DNA of 64,000 bases from Porodaedalea pini. Its lineage: Eukaryota; Basidiomycota; Agaricomycetes; Hymenochaetales; Hymenochaetaceae. The stretch is taken from NCBI GenBank assembly GCA_002794775.1, contig NBAY01000042.1, positions 186,001-250,000 on the forward strand, written 5' to 3'. Positions 1 to 13,051 of this stretch are shown in pieces. Position 1 is the stretch's first letter. Each line of letters starts with the position of its first letter. Under the pieces are notes generated by a model. It made no database searches and was not told the DNA's origin. It worked only from the letters and a program-made list of their open reading frames with translations. Position numbers and translations under genes: made by a program.

Positions 1-2814
1 CATAACAGGTGACTCCGGAGGCGAGCGCATCTGTACATAGTCCTGTTCATGCGCGGGACTGATTCCTGGCGTCGGAATCGCCAATGTAGGTGAGGAGGGT
101 ACGAGAGATGCACCAATGTCGGAATAAGACAGAGAGGGCGAAGAGGGAGGAGGAGAGCGATATCCACTCTCAGACTTCAAACTTGCAATGCGTGGGTTGA
201 TCTTGGGCTGGAAGTCAGGCGAAGGTGTACGCTCGCGCGGCAACCCCGAATCCAGGGGCTGTGGACTCCGCTGGTCGACACTGTCGGCGCCGCCATTTGA
301 ATACGGTACAACAATACGCACACCGTCGCCCTCGCTGCGCTTTTCGCGCCAGATCTCGGTCCCTCCGGACACAAAGCTTGTTTGTGCTTCCTGGTCGTCG
401 CTTACTTCCATTCGCTCACTGTCGTCCGCTTCAGCTTCATGGGTTTCTTCTGCGGCATCGAAATACTCAAACTCCGCCTCCTCCGCACCCTCTTCACAAC
501 TCGGCTCATTTACGAAGGGACCGGGCACGAAATACGCGGTACTGCTTGTGACCGAGGACGAAGACGAGCCAGCAGAACCGATTCGATGTGCTGGCGATTG
601 TTGAGGCGAGTTCAGTCCATACCCGCGCGGTGGGGACCCCGCAGGGCTCGGTATGCCAAACTCCGCTTGCATGCGAAAGCGTACCGCATCGCCCTCACCC
701 CAAGGGTGGACGCTTCCGTTCGGACTTTGATATACAAGCTCGCCCGCGTCCGTCCCACGTTCAAAGTGCTCGAACGCATCGTCCCGTCCTGCACTCACGC
801 GCTCGCCGTATCCATAACCACCGTATCCATACCCATAACTACCTCCGCTCCCAGACGTACCGGCGTACGTGCCTCCACTACCAGAACCATGACTGTTGGA
901 GTAAGCTCCACCACCGGACATAAAGCTCTGGGTCGCACCATAGCTTGAGTACGGCGCACCGCCCATATACAGCATGCCATCCTCGCTATCCTCCGCACCG
1001 CCTGCCTTAAGAATAGTCGGTGCAATGGGAGCGATAGTTACATGCTCGCGATCCAGCGCCACGCTCGAGCGACTGCGTCCCGCCTCGCTCGTTCGCCCGC
1101 TATTACTTCCGGAGCCAGAGCATGAACCAGCAGACGCACTCCCGCGAGACCGACCCAACCTGCTACTTCCCGTCGAGGAGCGCCGGAACTGCGGGCGCTC
1201 TGGGTAGGCAGACGGTGCAGCATAATGCAGATGCGGCTGTTGATGCGTCTCAAGAACAGCTCGGTATTCTTGCAAACTGCTGGAGGATGACCTCCGTGAG
1301 GGTGGTTTGATCTCGAGAATCTCATCCTCATCTCCGTCTTCGACACGAGCGTCGTCCGAGTCCGAATCACCTCTCATGCCCATGCTAACGTCCTCATATA
1401 AACCGTCCTCGGTATCTTGCGTATATCTGCCAGAGCCCATGTCCACGTCCGAGTCAGGGTCGGACCCAGAGACGCAGAAAAAAAAGAGACCGTCAGCGCA
1501 AGCTCACTGTAAAAGAGAAAAAAAGAAAGGGCACGCTCACCCGTCATCTTCGTACGTTGACCACGGCTTCCCATGCGTGGATGGGGTCATTGGCGCCGAG
1601 CCACCGTCGATCGCGATGCATTGTTCAACGATTGCATTGAAGCTGATGTGCTTCTTCTGCGGTGCCAGAGATGCGGCAGGCGAAAGTGCACCACCGTCAC
1701 CTTCGGCCCGCCCGTTGCTTGCCGCATCGTTCGAGAACGTGCTTGCACCGCTGCTTTCAGTGTTCTCGAGCGGCACTGCATTCCAGAACGGAGATGCAGA
1801 ACCTTGCAAGCTGTTTGTATGAGTATGTGCACCTGTAGTATTTCCCGCGTTGAGCACCATTTCGGCGAGGTTGTTCGACGCGCCTGTTCGCTGGTTTGCA
1901 GAGAGAGAACCAGAATATGAATAAGGGGATACCTCAGGTTCGCGGTCCGCTGCCGCAGCTGCAACGCGTGGAGGAGAGATGTGTGCCCTCTTGAGTGCGC
2001 CGCCACGCCCGAAGCGCGGGAGTATGTTCGTGTCGCTTTTCGTGTGGAAAAGGGGCGGACGGCCACCTCGCCCAGAGAACGATGCCTCGTGACGTTCCTG
2101 CAGCGAGCGCGTCTCGGCGCTGTCCGTCACCTCATCATCTTCATCAAACTCCTCTTCATGCTCGCCGGTTCCCTCGGCCCACGAGGGCGCGGGAGGGAGA
2201 GCGCTGGTGAGCATTTCTGCGATACTGCGATGCTTGAGTATGGGTTTCATCGCGCCTCCTTCGTGTGAAGGAAGTGCATAGCGTCCGGTCGGTGAACTGA
2301 AGCGGTCGAGAGCCACGCTGCTCGATGGCGAAGAAAGACTGCTCGCGCCAAGGCTCTTGGGAGGCAGCGCGGAAGCATCGTCCTTTGTATGTTGTACGGC
2401 TGGAGGAGAGATAAAGGGTTTGGGAGGTGGAGCCCAGTCAACTGCTGTGTGGAGAGGTCCATAAAGCCATGTTACATCCGAGTCTTTGAGCCTATAGATA
2501 TGATAGCCTTTGTTTAGAGTTGACCTTCGCTTAGAATTAGATGTAAGTACACACCAATTGAGCGTTTCGGGAGAAATGGTCTTGAGTTTATTGCGTTGCT
2601 TCATCCAGGTGCGCCAGGAGGCGTTCTCGAGTCGTACGCCGTTGGCGATCTCGTTCTTCTGCTTTGTCATGTTTCTCCAGGAGCGCCAAACATCTTCCTC
2701 CGCCCAGTCGTGAGAGAGATAGTCGACTTGGCCACGCGGGAGCGGCTGGAGGGCGGCATCATCAGGCATGCCTGCAGTAACGGAGACGAGGAGAACAGGC
2801 AGGTAATTGGCCAT
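1..2814 (-). CDS. Reg1-like regulatory subunit of PP1 (partial, runs off left edge)
   Basis: The family (yeast Reg1 and basidiomycete relatives) targets the Glc7/PP1 phosphatase in glucose repression. The N-terminal block, about residues 28-90, has the conserved pattern of the GATA-like/DUF1752 domain (VDYLSHDW, WRSWRNM, RLENASWRTW, LKTISPETLNW, LKDSDVTWLYGPLHTA). Further on are ILKHRSIAEMLTS, an RVxF-type PP1-docking stretch (KKHISFNAIVEQCIAID) and TIAPIAPTILK, all family hallmarks. I read three exons: 2814-2555, 2491-1541 and 1426 to the edge. The first intron (63 bp) is in frame and shows up as an extra 21 residues that interrupt a conserved block. The second intron joins YEDDG to YTQDTEDG. 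At least 879 codons are present and the frame is open to position 1. The start MANYLPVLLVSV was chosen because the family begins this way; an in-frame ATG lies at 2934. The C-terminal part is Ser/Gly/Pro-rich and probably disordered. Confidence 0.85.
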
Positions 2815-4338
2815 ACGCTGCGCCGGGCGCGGTTCGGTGAAAGGGGTTAGATGGCTCGTAGGTGATGGATAGACCGCGATAGAGTCCGACCTACTCTGAA
2901 TCTGATGCGTCGCGAGACCGGTAATGAGGCTCACTGTCTGCCGCTTGGACGTATAGATGCTGAGGCAGAAGATGCCAACTACCCGGTTGGATATGTCGAC
3001 AAAGAACGCGCTGCGATAATGACTTAAACAAAATTGGACAACTCAACGCCCAATACGCGGTTTGTGTCGGAAGCTGTCACTTCTCAGATCGAGTAGTGAG
3101 AAAGTCGGCGCCGTTGACGACGTCGACCTTGTTGTCTGTGTCGGTGACGACGACGGCTTAGGAGAAGACGTTGAGGACGTCAAGGCGGAGCATGGTGGAG
3201 GGAGGAAGCGCGAGTTGCCAATGCAAGGGCTGGCGACACGACCGGCTTTCTCTTCGGATCTAGACTGATCTGTGATAGAAATTTCTCAACTCGGAAATAT
3301 TGCCTATCCAATCAAAAATTGCGCAAAATTGTGAAGAAAAAAGAAATATATCCGTGAACCGATTTCTCAGATAACTCCCTCTCGTTCTCTTCTCTCTTTT
3401 TTATCTGTATTCAACTGCAAGCACATTCGTAGAGAGTCAGGAGTACTAGTACAAGTACAACCGGATGGATCTTGCCACTCATATAAGCACGTTTTTCTCA
3501 AGCCTCAGATCGCCTTAGATAATTGACGCGGCACAATCCAAAAGAGGAAGCTTTGCCGGCCTGCCATCCCGGACGAGCATATATACGTCACACACGGAGA
3601 GTACAGGGTCACGCTTGAGACATGCTTTCAATATTAATACGCCACACGGTACTTAAAATCATCCGAGCGTTGGAGTACTAGTATGCTCTCAGTCACTTGA
3701 CTACTTTATCCCCACCCATATGATTATTCCTCCTCTTTTGCACGATCGTTAGAAACATGATGCAGTTATGGAGTGCTCTCAATCGTATATCCTTCGTCGT
3801 TGACGTCGAGAGCCCGCTGTGATAAAGACATGGCGGCATTGAGCCAAGGCCGCAGATCTAGCGGAAGTAATTCAGGAAAAGGGCGAGGAAAAAGGCTAAC
3901 TTTAGGTGAGAGACTCGAAACAAAACATATACATACAGAGAGTTCTAAAATCCGGTAGCAAGACACGAACTAGTCCAGGTTATGTGGCCGACGCCGATAT
4001 TAATGGAATGTATTGGTTCGAATAATCTAACTCGGTCAGTGAACAAACTCTTATGAGCTCATCTAGGTAATACATCGGATTATATTTCCTTTTCTTTGGT
4101 TCCGCAGAGAGCGCCAAAGCCCTTCCACTGAAGTTCCAGATCCGTTTCGTCTCTAGTCTGTTTTCACACGTGCGCATTTGTCGCGCGACGCGCCATAGTC
4201 ACGTGCCAAATGAAACGACGTCTGACATCCGTGACGCTTTTTGCCACTTGCATTGTTGCAAACGCAAATAATCCTCGTCGCAGTCCTTGCCGCACCGTAG
4301 CAGTTGTGGAACACGCGTATAGCCCGCGTAATCTTACG
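2815..4338. other. Intergenic region between the Reg1-like and promethin-like genes
   Basis: No convincing gene is seen. The part next to 2815 should hold the 5' leader and promoter of the minus-strand Reg1-like gene. A short Ser/Thr-rich open stretch on the minus strand (about 3060-3270) looks like leader sequence, not a protein. Several copies of the short palindrome ACTAGT occur (around 3446, 3676 and 3970) without a clear function. The part near 4338 should hold the promoter of the plus-strand gene. Confidence 0.5.
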
Positions 4339-5340
4339 ATGTCTGTACCATCCGAAAGCCCAGTGCACTCAATTTCAGAAACCGACTCAAGCCCATTCGC
4401 GGCCCTACCAGAGCTTGAACCAATCATGCCCGGAGCGATGCATTCGAACGACAGAGACGCCGAGTCGAAGCTCGATGCGAACATTCGCTTGCTATTTGAC
4501 AGGAGCGTGTCGCATGTTCAGACCTACTCTTCCAGGTGTGTCACGCTTTGTTTATCTATTCAACTCCCTCCACTCAACTGCGTTGAATTGTAAAGAATCC
4601 AGCAAGCCTACGTCAAACCGGCTTACGAACACGCACAAGCGTTTAGTGAAGTCTACCCTGTATTATCAGTACGCTTTCTCCTTCTTTTCGGCGAATTACA
4701 TTGTTTCTAACTAACCGCTTTGTCGCTGTCAGCTGTACATAGGAATCTTTTCTGTTCTAAGCTGGTTACCAGTCGTGGTTTTTCTGTAAGCCCTCAGCAT
4801 ATGTGCATAGCCTCAGTATCGCAGGAGCTCACCAATACCATTCAGATTAGCCTCTATGCTCGTACTCTCTGCTTCTGTATTCCTCGCACTATCCCTTTCC
4901 CTCGTATTCAGCGTCTCCGTTATCTGCGTCTTCGGTGCGTCTCATCTCTCTCTAGTCCAAGCCATACTCGTTACTAACCCCGCATAAACCTAGGTCTATT
5001 CCTCTTCGGCACACTCCTTTCGCTCTCCCTCCTCTCTATCGCCTCCACCGCACTCATCCTTGGAGCATACCTTCTCGTGCGGCTCGTCGCACAGCCCACC
5101 TGGCGTGGTGGCGTCAAGCAGTGGACATCTGAGCTCCAAATGTTCATACGTGCCAGACTTCCTGAGCGTCGCCAAGAAGGCGACGCGCATGCCTCTATCA
5201 CCGAAGTAAATGGCGTGGGCGTTACAGATGAGGACGCGCACATCGAAAAACTGCCCGTGCCAGTGGATCAGCGCGGCGAAGACCCAATTGTGAAAAAAGA
5301 AGCCAGAGAAAACGACGTTTTGGTGGTGATGGAAGACTGA
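4339..5340 (+). CDS. Small multi-pass membrane protein, promethin/LDAF1-like
   Basis: Five exons are read: 4339-4535, 4596-4668, 4733-4785, 4825-4934 and 4994-5340, with all junctions GT-AG and in phase, giving about 259 residues. The N-terminal 70 residues are polar. A short amphipathic stretch (IQQAYVKPAYEHAQAFSEVYP) precedes a hydrophobic block at about residues 85-170 that could make three or four closely spaced membrane passes with few charged residues. A polar acidic tail follows. The order amphipathic helix, packed hydrophobic hairpins, soluble tail resembles promethin/LDAF1 and yeast LDO proteins, which sit at ER-lipid droplet contacts together with seipin. This assignment rests on topology, not on a diagnostic motif. 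The exon model is more certain than the function. Confidence 0.6.
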
Positions 5341-6049
5341 GGAAATTAGCCGCTCATGATAGGAAGCCACCTTTGTACCTTCATCGGACGCGTCACTCTG
5401 TTGAAATATCCGAACTTTCATACGCTCACGGTAGAACGTAAAGGTATTTTGGTAAAGAACCCGTCGTCCAGACTGCACGCCTCCTGTTCCTTGATCCATC
5501 CCGAAAGCTCACGGATGGCTGTACTCTCAGGCACCAGGACAGCTTCATTCTAGACCTGAAGAGACTCAGAATGCGCGTTCAGCTCGAAAAGTAGAATCTG
5601 AAGTGCATCCGTGCTGCGCGTCAACTCTTCAACCGCTGCTAATGAATGCAGCTGTAAGTAACTGCAACAACTACATAGATGTCTCAACTTTCTTGTCTAC
5701 ATTGCTCCTCGCCCAGCTTGCGTGCGCCACTCAGAACTGTGATACGCTGACCTGTTCTCCATTCAAGCAATAAGCTTTCGATTATCTCTGGCTGATTGAA
5801 TCAACCGACGCATACGCTCACGCGGCTATATTTGAACATTTGAATGGGCTCGTGCCTCTTGGCTTTGACTCCCGTGACCATCCCTCTCACTCTACTAATA
5901 CTGCAGTCACAAACATACCCACACTCTCGCATGCCTCTTACTACGTTATTATCGAAATATTTTCTACACGTCTTTCCTAGTACCCAACCGACCACGCTTG
6001 CAAGACAGGGCTATGGATAATCCTAAAACTCTGTCTCTCCATCTCGAGT
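5341..6049. other. Intergenic region containing the left boundary of the tandem MFS repeat unit
   Basis: No gene is seen. From about 5590 the sequence matches stretches downstream of copy A (about 9165) and copy B (about 12830), for example the shared GAAGTGCATCCGT block. Around 5820-5875 it matches about 9420-9475, sharing a long stretch beginning GGCTATATTTGAACATTTGA. So the duplicated unit starts in this region and includes about 700 bp upstream of the start codon. Confidence 0.6.
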
Positions 6050-6220
6050 TCGCGGCCGTATGTGGGGTCGACCAATGAAACGCGTTCGCAATCTCCGAAG
6101 GTCGGGCATCTCAGATTCGCGAGTCCTTTCCTATTCAAATAACGGCCGCGCGTATGAGAAAGGCAGCCCTCAAATAAGCATCTGAAGCAAATACGGATCT
6201 TCCGCATCTTAATATAAGAC
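6050..6220 (+). promoter_or_regulatory. Promoter block of MFS copy A
   Basis: This segment is conserved upstream of all three copies. It holds a CCAAT box (6072-6076), a TCTCAGATTCGCGAGTC block and a GTATGAGAAAGG block, then a TATA-like element TATAAGA at 6213-6219, 62-68 bp before the start codon. The TATA element here is weaker than the TATAAAA of copies B and C. Confidence 0.6.
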
Positions 6221-6280
6221 GCCTTTGTTTCTCACCGCACACGTCGCCGCTCCCGCTGCCTACTTCTACGATCCCACGCT

Positions 6281-8998
6281 ATGGCTCCCACCAAGTTAGC
6301 TTCATCGGACTCCGAAAAGGGGAACTTCGAGCAGACTTCTATCGCCGAGAGCAATCACGAGATATCCCATGTCGACCTAGCAAACTATTACGAGGAGAAC
6401 GTAGGTAGTCTGGTGATTGAGCCAGAGTGAGTTCAGTTTTCTGGCTATTTACAACCTCTAGTTCAACGTGCGTGCAGGGAGGCGAAGATTGAATTCGGCG
6501 AGAAGGCAGCGTCTCAACTCAAGCTCTCACGCGATGGCACGAAGGTCCTCTGGCCACAGGTATGACGAACGAACCTAACACTTTCATTTGTCCCTTACTG
6601 ACGGCCTTCATTCCGTCTCATAGCCATCCGATGATCCGAACGACCCGCAAAATGTGCGTAAGCCCCATCGAATGAATTGCTCCTCGCTATAACTTTATTT
6701 CTGCTGCAGTGGTCAGATCACAGAAAGCTTGTACACCTTATTATCCTCACGTTGGCTGCGATTATTCCAGACTTTGATTCTGGCGTAGGTATGTCCTCGT
6801 CTGTGTGCAGCAGGAAAACGACGATCGAATGCTCATAATCTATCCGGCAGGCATCGCGGCTATTTTCGCACTTGCCAAACAATTTGATACTACTACCGGC
6901 GTTATCAACAACCTTACTTCAAAGTGAGCATATACTCATTGAGTGCCAGGAAGGATGATGCTCACGTTCTGCCATTGTTTAGCTGGAGTATATTCTTGCT
7001 TGGTACGCTTCTGTGACAGGAACCCCGTCCTCTCCTTATCTTACTTTTCCATCAGGGTGGGGTGGTTTATGCGCCGTGATGGTGATGCGAAAGCTTGGCC
7101 GACTGCCTATTCTATTCTGGTCGCAAGTACTAGCATTAGGTTTCATGGCTGGCTGCACATTTGCGCCTAATTTGAACACCTTCGCAGGCAAGTCACCTAT
7201 CTCATAGAATAGGATACTTATCGTTCTGAATCTCGCTAACTCACTATCGCAGCCTTCCGGTGCTTGACTGCGTTCTTCGGGTGAGATAGTACATCGAATG
7301 ATATTTGATAAGAGTTCGCTCAACCTCGTGTTACAAAAGGACGTGCCCGCAGGTTACTGTAAGTACACTGTATGTGTTTGTTCCTAATTGAAGCTAAGTG
7401 GGTTCACGTTTCAGGGTCTTTTTGTTATCACAGACATGTATCCGTTCCACTGGCAGGCTCGACAGGTTCGTTATGCATCGGAAAGTGGAGATCATCTTGC
7501 GATTATGATGCTAACCACGGTTTTCAGCTCAATTTCTGGACTATGGGCTTCATCATATCGCCTTTCCTTTCGCCTTTCGCATTCGGCTTTCTCGTCGCTC
7601 GGGCAAGGTGCGTTTGCGACTTTTGCGCATATTTAATCTTTTTCATTGATGAAAATGTTTTCAGCTGGCGTTGGGCATATGGCATAGCGACCATTTACAA
7701 TGCTATAGTTGTCGGTCTCATCGCTCTTTTCGTGGAGGAAACGTATGTTTTACTCTGTCTTCAAGTCAAGCAGCCTTATTTATTTATCTAGTTTATACGA
7801 TCGTCACTTGAAGCCTCTGCCGCCAAGGCAGTCTTCCGGCCTCCGTTACCGTATTGAGACACTATTAGGTCTGACAGGATTTCGTATGTCGAAGTACCGT
7901 CAGACTTGGAGCAGTGCCATCATTTCTCCCCTTAAGATCGTCTGGAGGCCGCACTTGCTCTCTATTCTTCTCTTCGAGGCAATGGTATTCGGATTTAGCA
8001 TCGGAATTAATGTACGTCATTCAAGCTTCTTTGTTCAAAGCAAAGCATACATGAATAGTACTAAAATCTGCGTATATGTAGGTTACGAATGCTGTATTCC
8101 TTGGATTGCCACCGCCTATCGGCTATGGCTTCAGCGAGTTTGCTATTGCAGGCAGCTACGGAGCGCCCATCGTACGTTTCTTCATATAAAATTAATAGTC
8201 TTCAAAACACTCATTTCAACGTGCAAAACACAGGTCGGGGTCATCATCGGTGAAGTAATCGGTCGCTACGCAAATGAGTGGTTTATGAACATGGGCATCA
8301 AGAGAAACAATGGTGTCTTCGAAGCCGAAACTCGTCTTTGGTTAGTGTATTTTCATTTCTTTTAAGCTAACACTAGGGATTGATCATTCCTTGCATTAGG
8401 GCTTGTTACATCGCCATGCCTCTGTACCTTTGCGGCTTCGTTGTCCTCGGTGCCTCGTTCCAGAAGAAACTTACTGTGGGTGCTCTCGTTATGGGCTGGG
8501 GCCTCGCTGAGGCTGCCATCATGATCAACACCGTCGCTGTTTGTGAGTCGAAGTACGGAGGACTGTTATATTCGAACGTTTTGACAATATTCTCTTTTTA
8601 GACGCTTACTGCAATGACTGCTTCCCTCGATACAAGGTTAGTCTCGTCCTTCTCCAAAAGCTTAAATAGCTCAACTCTTTCTAGGGCGAGATCTCTGCGT
8701 TGATCAACTTGGCCCGTACGCTCGGCGGGTTCAGCGTAGCGTACTTCCAGGTCCCATGGGCGACGAAGAACGGCGCTTTGCAGACATTCGGTGTCGAAGC
8801 AGCGTATGTGTCGTCGAGAAGCCTTGATAAAGCACGACTAATCGTATCACATTTTAGGATCGTCATTGCCTTGTTCATCTTCATTGTGCCTGTGATCCAG
8901 ATAAAGGGAAGGAGTCTCAGGGTGCGTACGAATTATATTTCTTTTGGCGATTAGTTACAAAGCTCATCGGCTTCCCTCAGGTCCGGTACGCATACTGA
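6281..8998 (+). CDS. MFS transporter, tandem copy A
   Basis: About 537 residues in 20 exons. The N-terminus is a polar cytoplasmic tail of about 75 residues followed by PSDDPNDPQNW (about 77-87), the motif that precedes the first membrane helix in fungal DHA1/HOL1-like major facilitator proteins. Recognisable blocks follow in order: IPDFDSGVGIAAIFALA, NWSIFLLGWGG, MRKLGRLPILFW (motif-A region), MYPFHWQARQ, FWTMGFIISPFLSP, LYDRHLKPLPPRQSSGLRYR (central loop), FGFSIGIN, ANEWFMNMGI, INLARTLGGF and IVPVIQIKGRSLR. Twelve membrane passes are expected. All exon junctions keep frame; one intron, after NLNTFA, has a GC donor (GGCAAGT). The substrate cannot be told from sequence; drug or small organic ion export or import are the family options. 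The gene appears intact. Confidence 0.85.
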
Positions 8999-9671
8999 GG
9001 CAAGGAGAGACATAGCATGCTTGTGCTTTCTCATCGGCAAAACGGCTGAGGCAGGACAATGACTATCGATGACCGATATCTTCTTTCCCTAAATAACCTG
9101 TACCTTTTTGAACTATCTCTGTCTGACTCGGATAAATAACATGTTGGACTTGGTTTCATGCGTGAAATAGATTTTGAAGTGCATCCGTACTGCGCAGCAA
9201 CCTCTCATCCGCTTTTATATGAATGTAGCTGTCTGCTGAATAAAACGACTGTCACAGCTACCGTGGCATTGTTCTGTGCAAAGCTTGTGTGTCTTGGCTG
9301 CTCTGAACGACTCTCAGAGCTGGCCAGTTCTCCATCCCAAGAAACATGCATTCGATCATTTTTGGTTGATTGGATCAGCTGACGTATACAGGTACACACA
9401 AGAACTCATATATAGTCATACTCACACGGCTATATTTGAACATTTGAATGGGCTCGTGCCTCCTGCTTCGACTCCCATGGTCTGTCTTCGCAGTCACGAA
9501 CACGCTCTCAGGCGAAGCTTCTGCCATCTCCACGGAGCGTGGCCAATACTCTCGCTTTCTTCTCACTATTTTATAGAAATGTTTTCTGCTCGACTTTGCT
9601 AATAGACAATCGACAGTGTTTGTAAAAGAAGGCTATAGACATTCCTTATACCCTATCTCTCCATCTCGGGC
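8999..9671. other. Spacer between MFS copies A and B
   Basis: No gene is seen. The spacer aligns in blocks with the region upstream of copy A (from about 5590) and downstream of copy B (from about 12800), and marks the junction of the first and second tandem units at about 9165. Confidence 0.6.
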
Positions 9672-9860
9672 TGGCGGCCGCACGCGGGGTCGACCAATTG
9701 AGACACGTTTACATCCCCCCGGAGATTGGGTTTCTCAGATTCGCGAGTCGTTACCATCGCAAGAGGTCCTTATTCAAATTACTTCCGTGCGTATGAGAAA
9801 GGTAGCCCTCAAATGAGTCTCTAAAGCAAATACCGATCTTCCGTATCTCAATATAAAACC
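9672..9860 (+). promoter_or_regulatory. Promoter block of MFS copy B
   Basis: It holds the same order of elements as copies A and C: a GC-rich block with GTCGACCAAT (CCAAT at 9694-9698), TTTCTCAGATTCGCGAGTCG, CGTGCGTATGAGAAAGG and a TATA box TATAAAA at 9852-9858, about 70 bp before the ATG. Confidence 0.65.
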
Positions 9861-9924
9861 CTACAGACACCCTTGTCTCTCCTCGTCGTTGCTCCTGCTG
9901 CTTGCTACTTCAACGATCTGACGC

Positions 9925-12642
9925 TATGCCCGCCACTGAGGAGAAGGTAGCTTCATCGGACTCCGATAAGGGAATCTTCGAGCAGACGTCTGTCGACGGG
10001 AGCAATCACGGGATATCCCACGTCGACCTCGCAAACTATTACGAGGAGAACGTAGGTAGTCTAGTGATTGACCCAGAGTGAGATCAGTTTTCTGGCTGTG
10101 TACAAACTCTAGTTCAACACGTGCGTGCAGGGAGGCGAAGATTGAATTCGGCGAGAAGGCAGCGTCTCGACTCAAGCTCTCGCGCGATGGCACGAAGGTC
10201 CTCTGGCCACAGGTATGACGAACGAACTTGACACTTTCATTTGTTCCTTACTGACGACCTTCATTCCATCTCACAGCCATCCGATGATCCGAACGACCCG
10301 CAAAATGTGCGTAAGCCCCATCGAATGGATTGTTCCTTGCTATAACTTTATCCCTGCTGCAGTGGTCAGATCACCGAAAGTTGCTGCATCTTATTATCAT
10401 CACGTTGGCGGCGATTATTCCAGACTTTGATTCTGGCGTAGGTATGTCCTCGTCTGTATGCATCAGGAAAACGACGATCGGACGCTCATAATCTATTCCG
10501 TAGGCATTGCGGGTATCTTCGCGCTTGCCGTGCAATTTGATACTACTACTGGCGTTATCAACAATCTTACTTCAAAGTGAGCATGAACTCATTGAGCGCC
10601 AGGAGGGATGATTCTCACTTTCTGACACTTGTTCAGCTGGAGTATATTCTTGCTTGGTATGTTGGCGCGCCAAACAATTCTTTGTTTTCTCCTTTTCTTA
10701 CTTTTTCATCAGGTTGGGGTGGTCTATTCGCCGTGATGGTGATGCGAAAGCTTGGTCGACTGCCTATTCTATTTTGGTCGCAAGTACTAGCGCTAGGTTT
10801 CATGGCTGGCTGCACATTTGCGCCTAACTTGAAAACCTTCACAGGCAAGTCACCTATCTTATAGAATAGAATATTTATCGTTCTGAACCTCGCTGACCCA
10901 ATGGCAGCCTTCCGGTGCTTAACTGCATTCTTTGGGTGAGACAGTACATCGAATGATGCTTGACAAGAGTTCGCTCAACCTCGTGTTACAAAAGGACGTG
11001 CCCGCAGGTTACTGTAAGTACACTGTATGTGTTTATTCCTGATTGAAGCTAAGGGAGGTCCACATTTTTTCAGGGTCTCTTTGTTATCGCAGACATGTAT
11101 CCGTTTCACTTGCAGGCTCGGCAGGTTCGTTTAGCATCGGAAAGTGGAGATCGTTTGCCGATTATGATGCTAATCACGTTTTTCAGCTCAATTTCTGGAC
11201 TATGGGCTTCATCATATCGCCTTTCCTGTCACCTTTCGCATTTGGCTTTCTCGTCGCTCGGGCAAGGTATGTTCATGTCTTTCGCGCATGTTTAATATTT
11301 TTCACCGATGAAATAATTTTCAGCTGGCGTTGGGCATATGGCATAGCGACCATTTACGGCGCTGTGGTTGTCGTTCTCATTGCTCTCTTCATGGAGGAAA
11401 CGTGTGTTCTACTCTGCCTTCAAGTCAAACAGCCTTATACAAGTTTATTTATTAATTTAGTTTATACGATCGTCACTTGAAGCCTTTGCCGCCCAGACAG
11501 TCTTCCGGCCTCCGTTACCGTATTGAGACACTATTAGGTCTGACAGGATTTCGTATGTCGAAGTACCGTCAGACTTGGAGCAGTGCCATCATTTCTCCCC
11601 TTAAGATCGTCTGGAGGCCGCACTTGCTCTCTATCCTTCTCTTCGAGGCAATGGTGTTCGGATTTAGCATTGGAATCAATGTATGTCGTTTCTTTCGATG
11701 GAAGTGAACAGTGCCGATATCTGTACATAGGTCACGAATGCTGTATTCCTCGGATCGCCCGCGCCTGTCGGCTATGGCTTCAGCGAATTTGCTATTGCAG
11801 GTAGCTACGGCACACCTATCGTACGTCTTTCACCTAAGATCGCTCTCAAACACTGGTTTTAATGCGCAAAGTACAGGTTGCTGTGTTCATCGGTGAACTG
11901 GTCGGTCGCTATGCAAATGAGTGGTTCATGAACATGGGCATCAGGAGGAACAAAGGTGTCTTCGAAGCCGAAACTCGTCTCTGGTTAGTGTATTTTCATT
12001 TCTTTTAGGCTAGCACTAGGAATTGATCATTTCTTGCATTAGGGCTTGTTACATCGCCATGCCTCTGTACCTTTGTGGTTTTCTTGTTCTCGGTGCCTCG
12101 TTCCAGAAGAAACTTTCTGTGGGTGCTCTCGTTATGGGCTGGGGTCTTGCTGAGGTTGCCGTCATGATCAATACCGTTGCTGTCTGTGAGTCGAATCACA
12201 GAGAGCTGCTGTATTCGAACGTTCTGACAATGTTCTCACCTTAGACGCTTACTGCAATGACTGCTTCCCTCGATACAAGGTTAGTCTCGTCCTTCTCCAA
12301 AAGCTTAAATAGCTCAACTCTTTCTAGGGCGAGATCTCTGCGTTGATCAACTTGGCCCGTACGCTCGGCGGGTTCAGCGTAGCGTACTTCCAGGTCCCAT
12401 GGGCGACGAAGAACGGCGCTTTGCAGACATTCGGTGTCGAAGCAGCGTATGTGTCGTCGAGAAGCCTTGATAAAGCACGACTAATCGTATCACATTTTAG
12501 GATCGTCATTGCCTTGTTCATCTTCATTGTGCCTGTGATCCAGATAAAGGGGAGGAGTCTCAGGGTGCGTACGAATTACTTTTTTTTTTGGCGATTAGTT
12601 ATAAAACTCATCGGTTTCTCTCAGGTCCGATACGCATACTGA
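9925..12642 (+). CDS. MFS transporter, tandem copy B
   Basis: The 20-exon structure and about 537-residue product match copy A, with the same motifs (PSDDPNDPQNW, GWGGLFAVMVMRKLGRLP, FIISPFLSPFAFGF, LKPLPPRQSSGLRYR, INLARTLGGF). The start is the ATG of MPATEEKVASSDSDK. The intron after NLKTFT has a GC donor (GGCAAGT). From about 11465 to 12580 exons and introns are nearly identical to copy C (16890-17990), whereas the 5' half differs at many intron positions. That pattern points to gene conversion. The last exons (from about 12245) are also nearly identical to copy A. No frameshift or stop is seen. Function is as for copy A: membrane transport of an unknown small molecule. Confidence 0.85.
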
Positions 12643-13051
12643 GCGCAAGGAAAGACGTGGCACGCTTGCGCTTTCCCACGGCAAAACGGTTGAGGCAGGA
12701 TAATCACTGATATCCTTTTTCGATGACCGATATGTCTCCTTTCCCTATATGACCTGTACTTTATTGAACTGTCTGTCCGATAAGTAACATGTTGGACTGG
12801 GTTTCTGTTGGACTGGGTTTCAAGCGTGAAGTAGATTCTGAAGCGCATCCGTGTTATGCGTCAGCCTCATCCGCCTTATATGAATGTAGCTGTTTAGCGA
12901 GTAAGATAGCTGTCATAGTTACACTGCAAGCTTGTGTGTGCTTGGCTGCATTACAGCGTATCCGGAAAATGATGACACTCGCGACTTTGAACCCGATTTT
13001 TTGAGTTGCCCCGTAAAGTAGTTCCTTCCTAATATTATGTCATGTCCCTTA
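12643..13051. other. Spacer downstream of MFS copy B, left of the foldback element
   Basis: Up to about 12950 the sequence matches the spacer downstream of copy A. Beyond that the similarity stops and inserted DNA begins. No gene is seen. Confidence 0.6.

Noticed and set aside
8681..8884. Minus-strand 67-codon frame conserved in all three MFS copies
   Set aside because: Its conservation comes from the identical DNA of the transporter exons and introns, not from selection on this frame.
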